From an uncultured Prevotella sp. (GTDB taxonomy: Bacteria; Bacteroidota; Bacteroidia; Bacteroidales; Bacteroidaceae): DNA of 63,748 nucleotides. Made by a program: the position numbers and the translations under genes. The notes under the pieces are model-generated. The model was not told the DNA's origin. It ran no database searches and saw only the letters and a program-made list of their open reading frames with translations. The stretch covers positions 1-63,748 of the forward strand of contig CAKOVA010000002.1 of the NCBI GenBank assembly GCA_934120735.1. Reading direction: 5' to 3'. Below, piece after piece: positions 54,290 through 61,200 of this stretch. Numbering within the stretch: position 1 is the first letter of the stretch; each line of letters starts with the position of its first letter.

Positions 54290-55309
54290 TCATCTCTTCC
54301 AAATAATATAGATAATCACCGGTGCGCCAATCAATGGAGTTACGGCATTGAGTGGCAAGATGCCTTGCGAACCGGGCAACACGCAAACAAGTTGGCACAA
54401 AAGAGCAATCAACGCCCCCATGGCCATGGTGATGGGAAGCAATTGAAGATGGTTGTCGGTGCCAATCACAAGACGCGCCAAGTGAGGAACAGCAAGCCCG
54501 ATGAATGCCACCGGACCGCAATAAGCCGTGGTAACGGCCGTGAGCCATCCAGTAATCACCAAGAGCCAACTGCGCACCGAGCGCACGTCTACGCCCAAGT
54601 TGCGCGCGTATGTTTCGCCCAACAACAGAGCATTGAGAGGTTTAATCAGCAAAACGGAACCCACCAACCCTACCACAATCGCACATGTGAACATGGGCAG
54701 TTGCGACAACGACACGCCGCCAAAGTTGCCCATGCCCCACATGGTAAACGATTTCACGCCCTCTTGGGTGGCGAAAAAGTTGAGAAGGGCGATGGCAGAC
54801 GAGGCCAAATAACCAATCATCATGCCGATAATGAGCAGCATCACACTGCTTTTCACCCACTGGGCGAACATGAAAATGATACCTGTCACAGCCATGGCTC
54901 CCACAAACGCGGCCAACAAGACAGCCCATGCCCCACCTACACTGAACAAAGCCGTGGACACACTGCCGCCCAGCAACAGCATAACGAGAGCCACGCCCAA
55001 TGCGGCACCGCTGTTGATGCCAAAGATAGAAGGGCCTGCCAAGGGATTTTGAAACGACGTTTGCAACAGCAAACCAGAGGTAGAAAGTGCAGCTCCGCAC
55101 AGCAATGCCGTGAGGGCTTGCGGCAAACGCGACTGGAGGATGATGAATTGCCAACTGGGTTTGCCCACATCTTGCCCGGACAAAATAGCCAACACATCCT
55201 GCGTAGGTATCGAAACGCTACCTACCAACAAGTTGAGCATCAGCAAAAGGCAGATGCAAAACGATAAAGCCAAACTCAAAACGATGGTATTGTTCTTTGT
55301 CATACCCAT
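54290..55309 (-). CDS. FecCD/BtuC-family ABC transporter permease
   Basis: A membrane permease of about 339 residues and about 10 helices for iron-siderophore, heme or cobalamin uptake. Family segments are LPQALTALLCGAALSTSGLL, NPLAGPSIFGINSGAALGVA, and the ATPase-contact loop with VAFIGLAVPHLARLVIGTDN. The ligand cannot be read from sequence. No ATPase or binding-protein gene lies beside it. Three starts are close together (TTG 55315, ATG 55309, ATG 55303), all within 2-10 nt of a TAACTTTG box. Confidence 0.9.
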   Translation of the reverse strand: MGMTKNNTIVLSLALSFCICLLLMLNLLVGSVSIPTQDVLAILSGQDVGKPSWQFIILQSRLPQALTALLCGAALSTSGLLLQTSFQNPLAGPSIFGINSGAALGVALVMLLLGGSVSTALFSVGGAWAVLLAAFVGAMAVTGIIFMFAQWVKSSVMLLIIGMMIGYLASSAIALLNFFATQEGVKSFTMWGMGNFGGVSLSQLPMFTCAIVVGLVGSVLLIKPLNALLLGETYARNLGVDVRSVRSWLLVITGWLTAVTTAYCGPVAFIGLAVPHLARLVIGTDNHLQLLPITMAMGALIALLCQLVCVLPGSQGILPLNAVTPLIGAPVIIYIIWKR

Positions 55310-55312
55310 GGG

Positions 55313-55351
55313 CAAAGTTAGTTAAAAAGTGGGATAAAATAGCTAACTTTG
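55313..55351. promoter_or_regulatory. Divergent -7 boxes between the FecCD and tcdA genes
   Basis: TAACTTTG on the minus strand (55320-55313) and TAACTTTG on the plus strand (55344-55351) form a 9-bp inverted repeat (CAAAGTTAG and CTAACTTTG) around 21-23 bp. Each -33 region falls beside the other promoter's -7 box, so the two should interfere or be regulated together. Confidence 0.55.
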
Positions 55352-55374
55352 CACACTGAATAAAGAAACAGGAT

Positions 55375-56133
55375 ATGGAAAATCAGTTTACCCGAACCGA
55401 AATGCTCTTTGGCACCGCTGCCTTAGAAAAGCTAAGCCGGTCGCACGTCATGGTTTTTGGCGTGGGCGGCGTGGGCAGTTATGTAGTGGAAGTGCTGGCG
55501 CGAAGCGGAGTTGGAGAAATCAGTTTGGTAGATAACGACGAGGTAAGCCTCTCGAACATCAACCGACAACTGGTGGCATTGCATTCAACCCTCGGGCAAA
55601 AGAAGGTGGAGGTGGCGCGAAAGCGCATCTTAGACATCAATCCCCACTGCAAAGTGCATGCGCATGCGCTGTTTTATTTGCCGGAAACAGCGCATGAAAT
55701 TGATCTGTCAACTTGCGATTATGTGGTAGATTGCATTGATACCATGGCTGCCAAACTGGAAATTATCAAACAATGTGACGCGTTGCACATACCCATGATT
55801 GCCTGTATGGGAGCAGCCAACAAGATGGATGCCACGCGTTTTAAGGTGGCAGACATAAGCAAAACGCAGATGGATCCGCTGGCAAAGGTTATCAGAAAGA
55901 AACTCAGAAAGTTGGGAATTGCCCACCTCAAGGTGGTTTATAGTGATGAAGAGCCCCACAAGCCCTTTCCCATAGCGTCAACCAACGAGGACTCATCTGC
56001 CCCAGAATCCGCATCATCAGCACCAATCGTTACTAATAAAAAGCGGTCTGTACCGGCCAGTAACGCGTTTGTTCCTGCCGCTGCAGGACTGATTGTTGGG
56101 GGTGAAGTGGTAAAAGATTTGTGTGATTTATAG
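55375..56133 (+). CDS. tcdA: tRNA threonylcarbamoyladenosine dehydratase TcdA
   Basis: A 252-residue E1-like enzyme that cyclises t6A to ct6A at position 37 of ANN-decoding tRNAs, using ATP. The nucleotide-binding motif is HVMVFGVGGVGSYVVEVLAR, followed by SLVDNDEVSLSNINRQLVAL and DYVVDCIDTMAAKLEIIKQC. KLRKLGIAHLKVVYSDEEPH and the C-terminal SNAFVPAAAGLIVGGEVVKD are typical of TcdA (YgdL). Length and the lack of ThiS-partner features separate it from ThiF and MoeB. Confidence 0.93.
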   Translation: MENQFTRTEMLFGTAALEKLSRSHVMVFGVGGVGSYVVEVLARSGVGEISLVDNDEVSLSNINRQLVALHSTLGQKKVEVARKRILDINPHCKVHAHALFYLPETAHEIDLSTCDYVVDCIDTMAAKLEIIKQCDALHIPMIACMGAANKMDATRFKVADISKTQMDPLAKVIRKKLRKLGIAHLKVVYSDEEPHKPFPIASTNEDSSAPESASSAPIVTNKKRSVPASNAFVPAAAGLIVGGEVVKDLCDL

Positions 56134-56143
56134 CTTAGGGTCA

Positions 56144-56301
56144 GGAGTTAACGGGAGTAAAAAGGGAGTTAAGCGGAGTTATCAGACAAATGTCCGTTAA
56201 CTCCCACTTAACTCCTAATAACTCCAGTTAACTCCTTCGCATGATAAACGGACATTTGTCTGATAACTCCCGCTTAACTCCTAATAACTCCAGTTAACTC
56301 C
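56144..56301. repeat. Helically phased GGAGTTA/TAACTCC element between tcdA and ispH
   Basis: Twelve heptamers in three blocks of four. Block 1 on the plus strand: GGAGTTA or one-base variant at 56144, 56154, 56165, 56175. Block 2, reversed (TAACTCC): 56198, 56209, 56219, 56229. Block 3, reversed: 56264, 56275, 56285, 56295. Spacing inside blocks is always 10 or 11 bp. An 18-bp perfect inverted repeat (56181-56198 and 56247-56264, containing ACAAATGT) separates the blocks. Blocks 2 and 3 are a 41-bp direct repeat with one mismatch, offset by 66 bp. The element fills the space between two convergent genes. Confidence 0.92.
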
Positions 56302-56302
56302 T

Positions 56303-57166
56303 TCACTCCCCCAGCTTCTGCAAGATATAATCCCGACACTTCTCCATAAGCCACTTAGGCGTGCTGGTAGCACCACAAATGCCAATGGTATTGACACCTT
56401 GCAACCAATCAAAATCGATTTCGTCGACATCCTCTATATGGTAACTATTAGGGTTCACACGCTTACACTCGTTGAACAAGACACGCCCATTCGAGCTCTT
56501 TCGACCACTCATGAAGAGTATCAAATCATGCTTAGAAGCAAAGTTAGCAATGTTAGGCATACGGTTTGCCACCTGTCGGCAAATGGTATCGAAGCTGCGA
56601 AAGACGGCATCGGGCGAGATGTGCGATTGTATGTAATCAATCACGCGATGAAACTCGTCGAGGCTCTTGGTGGTTTGCGAATACAAATAAATATCGCGTG
56701 AGAAATCCAACAGCTTCACATCATCTACCTTTTCAATCACAATCGCATTACTTTGGGTTTGACCTACTAATCCCAACACCTCGGCATGACCAGTCTTTCC
56801 GAAGATTACGATTTGCGCATCAGGATGATTTTCGTATTGTTTTTTAATGCGACGTTGCAACGCCAGCACCACCGGACAGGTGGCATCAATAATCTCGATG
56901 TTGTTTTTTCGAGCCAACTCGTAGGTTTCAGGGGGCTCTCCATGCGCCCTCAGCAACACTTTCACATCGTGCAGTTGGCGCAAATCATCGTGGTTAATAG
57001 TCACCAGTCCGCGTTCATGCAGACGCTTCACTTCAATACCATTATGCACAATGTCGCCCAAGCAGTACAATGTTCCGCCCTTAGCCAATTCTTCCTGCGC
57101 TTTCTGTATGGCGGTCGTCACACCGAAACAAAAGCCACTGCCACTATCAATTTCTATTTGTACCAT
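56303..57166 (-). CDS. ispH: 4-hydroxy-3-methylbut-2-enyl diphosphate reductase
   Basis: An enzyme of about 287 residues for the last step of the MEP isoprenoid pathway, with a 4Fe-4S cluster bound by cysteines in GSGFCFGVTTAI, DATCPVVLAL and GICGATSTPKWL. The proton-relay LRAHGEPPETYE is present. I start at the ATG at 57166 (VQIEIDSGSGFCFGV), which fits the family; in-frame ATGs at 57184 and 57193 would overlap the DUF1573 gene. The stop lies 2 bp from the phased repeat element. Confidence 0.94.
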   Translation of the reverse strand: MVQIEIDSGSGFCFGVTTAIQKAQEELAKGGTLYCLGDIVHNGIEVKRLHERGLVTINHDDLRQLHDVKVLLRAHGEPPETYELARKNNIEIIDATCPVVLALQRRIKKQYENHPDAQIVIFGKTGHAEVLGLVGQTQSNAIVIEKVDDVKLLDFSRDIYLYSQTTKSLDEFHRVIDYIQSHISPDAVFRSFDTICRQVANRMPNIANFASKHDLILFMSGRKSSNGRVLFNECKRVNPNSYHIEDVDEIDFDWLQGVNTIGICGATSTPKWLMEKCRDYILQKLGE

Positions 57167-57173
57167 CGGAAAA

Positions 57174-58235
57174 TCAGTTTGCATGGATTTCAATAGTCAC
57201 CTTGGGCAACTCCGGGTCGTTGGTAATCATCAAGATACGAGGTTTACTCTTGGCCTTTTTCAATTGCGCTGCGATAGCCGTCACTTTGAGTTTGGCGGTC
57301 TGGCCAGGCTCCAATTTCGACTTGTTGAGAGATATTTCCAAGCCACCGGTGAACATCTGCACGTTCTCTATCTCCAATATGCGCTTCCCAATATTTTGGA
57401 TGAAGATTTGTCCTTTCAGCTTTTTCTTACGCCCAAAGGTTCCCAAATCCAGCTTGGTTGCAGAAAGTTGCATCTTTGGTTGGGGCATGTGCGCGGCTGT
57501 TTCGTGATCTTTGAAATCTGGCAGAAGCACAGCTGATACAGTCAACTCATTGTCGGGATTCACTTTATCGCCCGGAACAAAACCCATAAAGATGGATGTC
57601 TGGGTCAGTCCGTAGTCGCGTATCAGCTTGGAATTCAAGGTGATAGTTGCCACTCCGGCACGGCCTGGCGCAATGCGTGAGGGTGACACATCGGCCGAAA
57701 GATAGTTGGGCAGGTGCATCAAGATGGGCTGTGCCATCTGCGTCGTGTTGTTCTTGATGTGTATCTTAGCCTGCGGACGCTCGCCACGATTCACATCATC
57801 AAACTCGATGTTGTTGACATCGGTTTGCAACTGGCCTAAAGTAAAGGGATAAGATCCGCCGAAATCAATGATTTCATCCACGACTTTACCCTTGATGGTC
57901 AACTCCAAAGGAGCGGCAGCGCCATTGCTGTAAATGCGAACCAGCTTGTTGAAAGTTCCCATTTGCTTGGCATCATAGGTGACTTTCACGACAGCCGAAC
58001 CGTGTGAAGCGATGGCTTGGCGGGGATAATCTACAGAGGTGCAGCCGCAACTGGTCAGCACTTTGCTGATAGCGAGCGGCTTGTCGCTGACGTTCCTGAT
58101 GTCATACGCCACCGTCACGGGAGCCTTATAAACGACTTGTCCGCAATCTATCACCTCGTTGACGGCTGTCATCCGCTGCGCAGAAGACAGGAGTGGAAGC
58201 GCCATGAGCGCGAATATCATGAGTTTTCGATTCAT
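57174..58235 (-). CDS. DUF1573 secreted protein
   Basis: A 353-residue protein with signal peptide NRKLMIFALMALPLLSSAQ and two DUF1573 immunoglobulin-like domains. The first contains DKPLAISKVLTSCGCTSVDY, the CGC motif typical of the family, and YDAKQMGTFNKLVRIYSNGA; the second runs from LSATKLDLGTFGRKKKLKGQ. Such ASH-like domains occur in surface or periplasmic assembly proteins of Bacteroidota; the role is not known. It is 3 bp after the alpha-2-macroglobulin gene and 7 bp before ispH, so all three are co-transcribed. Confidence 0.87.
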   Translation of the reverse strand: MNRKLMIFALMALPLLSSAQRMTAVNEVIDCGQVVYKAPVTVAYDIRNVSDKPLAISKVLTSCGCTSVDYPRQAIASHGSAVVKVTYDAKQMGTFNKLVRIYSNGAAAPLELTIKGKVVDEIIDFGGSYPFTLGQLQTDVNNIEFDDVNRGERPQAKIHIKNNTTQMAQPILMHLPNYLSADVSPSRIAPGRAGVATITLNSKLIRDYGLTQTSIFMGFVPGDKVNPDNELTVSAVLLPDFKDHETAAHMPQPKMQLSATKLDLGTFGRKKKLKGQIFIQNIGKRILEIENVQMFTGGLEISLNKSKLEPGQTAKLKVTAIAAQLKKAKSKPRILMITNDPELPKVTIEIHAN

Positions 58236-58238
58236 CTT

Positions 58239-61200
58239 CTATTGTATATTCAAAGTTTTGGCAGCCTCCCTACCATTGTACTCCGGACTGTAAGCACACT
58301 GAATGGTACAAATGCCCGTTTGGTAGGTTCCGGCTCTGTCTATGTAATAGTCGGTTTCTATGCGATGTTTTCCTTTGCTGAGGCGGTCGAAATAATAGTT
58401 GGTGGCATTGTCTTTGGGCGCACAGTAGTAGCCTTGATGATAGCCACTCAACTGACCTATCGGTTCAAGACATGCCGCACGCTTATCCTGTAGCTGCACG
58501 AAGTCGTAGTCGCGGTCGGCCTCTATCTCGATTCTCACGGTCACCCTGTCGCCCACTTTCAGGTTCGTTACAGGCTTACCATTATATAATAAGGTACGAG
58601 TTACCTTAATACCAGATGACTGACTGGCCACCTCAGTAGACTTCTGCATGAACTGTGCGTACACAGATCCCCATGATGTGCCGGCTGAAGTTTTGTTCAC
58701 AGCAAGCGTTCGCACATCCTTGCCCGACTTCGACACCTTGACATAACCCAGACCTGCGGTGGCCTTAGGCAGGTCTACAGGCTGATTGTCTAACTTGATA
58801 ACGGCATCTTGGGACGACTGGGTGAGCTTTTCGGTGGCTCCATGCAAGAAGGCAAACACGGCATTCACGCTGTTAATGGGCGTGTCCCAAGCCTGTGTGC
58901 GCTTGGATTGCAACAGCCAACGTTGCATTTCCTCGATGCTGGGGTCGCCAGGACGCAGGCGTTTGGTGGCCTCGATGGCTGCCACCTGAGACGGTATGCG
59001 ATAGTCGCACCAGGTATACTGGGCGCGCGGCGTGTCGAAATAGCGTCCCATTTCCTCTTTGTACACGCTATATTCGTTGATACTTTGCAAATATTCCTTG
59101 GCCAATACTTGTTTACCATACTGTGAAAGGATAATCGCAGAATTGGCTTTTCCATAGATTGTCAACGCAGAAGGCTTCTTGGCGAGCAAGTCAACAAGAT
59201 ATTTAACGGTGGATGTCGATGGTCTTTCAGCCAACGCATGGATGTACAAATAGTCGCAAGCCGCCTCACTGGGAGCCAGATTCTTGCTTCCTTTGGCTTT
59301 CAATTCTTTCAACTGAGCTACCTCCTCAACCGCCTTCTTGTCCAAATATGCAAGAGCCTGCCGGATGATTGGCGTTGTTACCTGCTGCTTACCAATGAGC
59401 ACATTCAACCGAACCAACATCTTGACAACGGCTGTTGTCATATAACGACTGCCCGACATGCCCTTCCACCAGCTGAAAGAGCCGTCAGGATTTTGCAGTT
59501 TTGACAGCTTGTCGAGGGTGGAGTTCAATCGGTAATCCATCGTATTCGGGTCGAAGAAAGTAATCAGTTGCTGCTTCTGCTCGCTCTCACGGTTTGCATC
59601 GGCAACCCAAGGCGTTTCCTCAAGTACCATTGTTTTGAGTGATTGGTTCTTTTCCAAACTACTCATGAGCGAGGTTTCACTACCCTTTTCCTGCTTCCAC
59701 AAGCTGATGGTCGACTTCAGTTGCGGTGCCTCGTTCAACAGATAACGCCCAATGCTGTTAGTATAGTAGGCTGCTGACAGGCTAATGGCATTGTCACCAT
59801 CGGGCGTTCCCATCGAGGGAAGTGCCTGAACCATAAGCCATGCTGGGTTGTTAGTGTATTCGATGGTCAGCCGATTGGCAGCATCATCCACGGGGAAGAG
59901 CTGTTTTAAGTCAATCGTCTTGGTGCCAGGGGCATGCTGCGTAAATGGTACAGTGGTGGTCACCCATTCCTTCTCGGGCAGAACAGGCAGGTAATGCTGT
60001 TCGCCATCGCTGTATCCCTTACCGCTTACCGTGACCCGTGCGATAAGCAATGACAGCTGCGGATGAGCAGCAAGCAGACGAGTTACGTCGAAATCGAAGA
60101 CTACAGACACGGTTGTGTCGGGTTGTAAACGGCAGGACTGCTGTTTACTGAACACCACACCTTCGGTCTCGGGGTTGAGCAACTCCAGTTGCACGGTGCC
60201 TTCCACCACTCGCTTAGAGGTGTTGATGATGCGCGTCGACAGCGTGGCATGATCGCCCATACGCACGAAACGCGGCATGTTGGGCTGCACCATGACGGTC
60301 TTTTGCGCCACAATCTCGTCTTTGAGCATGCCATGACGCATCGCCTTGTCGTGCGCAAGGCCCATGAACTGCCATGTAGTGACACTCTCCGGTAAGGTGA
60401 ACTTCAAACTCACGTTGCCTTTGTCGTCAGACAGCAAGGCAGGAAAGAAGAAGGCTGTCTCGCTCAAGTTCTCGCGAACGCTCATTCGTGAGGCTGGTTG
60501 TTGGGGCTGAGAAAGCTCTGGTAAGGCTGGCGAAGCTGTGTCATCAGCAAATTCTTCCCTTGCATTGCCCCCTCCAGCTGTCGATTTCAGCATCATGGCA
60601 CCTGACTGCTTAGCCATCGCAGACAAAGGCATGGCCTTCATCGCACGGGTTCCACGTATCTTGATGCCAGGGACATAGCCTGTGAGGAACACCTCATCCC
60701 TGGGGTCGAAACTTGCAAACACATCGTCAAAACGACTGAAATCAAGCTCCCGTTCACGAAGAGACACGATAGGAGCATCACCATAGAGATTAGCTTCAGT
60801 AAAGTTTAATCCGCTCCATTGGGTAAAAGGTAAGGCTGGATGATAGGTAGTATTGAGCCTCCAATCATGTTTTCTGATTTCATTAAGCGTCTGGTCGAAC
60901 AACACAGCCATCAACTGAGCCTGCGCTGGCGAGCCATCTGGCTTAGTAATTTGCAACATCCACTCCTCCTTTTGCCCTGGGGTGAGGCGGTTGCGGAAAG
61001 TCTTCCATGTGACTATCAACCGCTTGTCGGGCTGCGGTTTTTGTATCATCTGACGATGACTGTATAGCTTACCATTCTTCACCCATGCGAAGTTGACAAG
61101 CAATCCCTTGTCATATTGGGGCAAATAAGTCAGCTTCTTCTTAATCAACTGGTTGTTGATTTCAAGCGTTCCGCTATCAATGACACGGTCGCCAGCAATC

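Noticed and set aside
54149..55267. A 372-codon frame on the plus strand opposite the FecCD gene
   Set aside because: It is a shadow of the permease gene: very rich in His, Gln, Arg, no domain, while the minus frame encodes a clear membrane protein.
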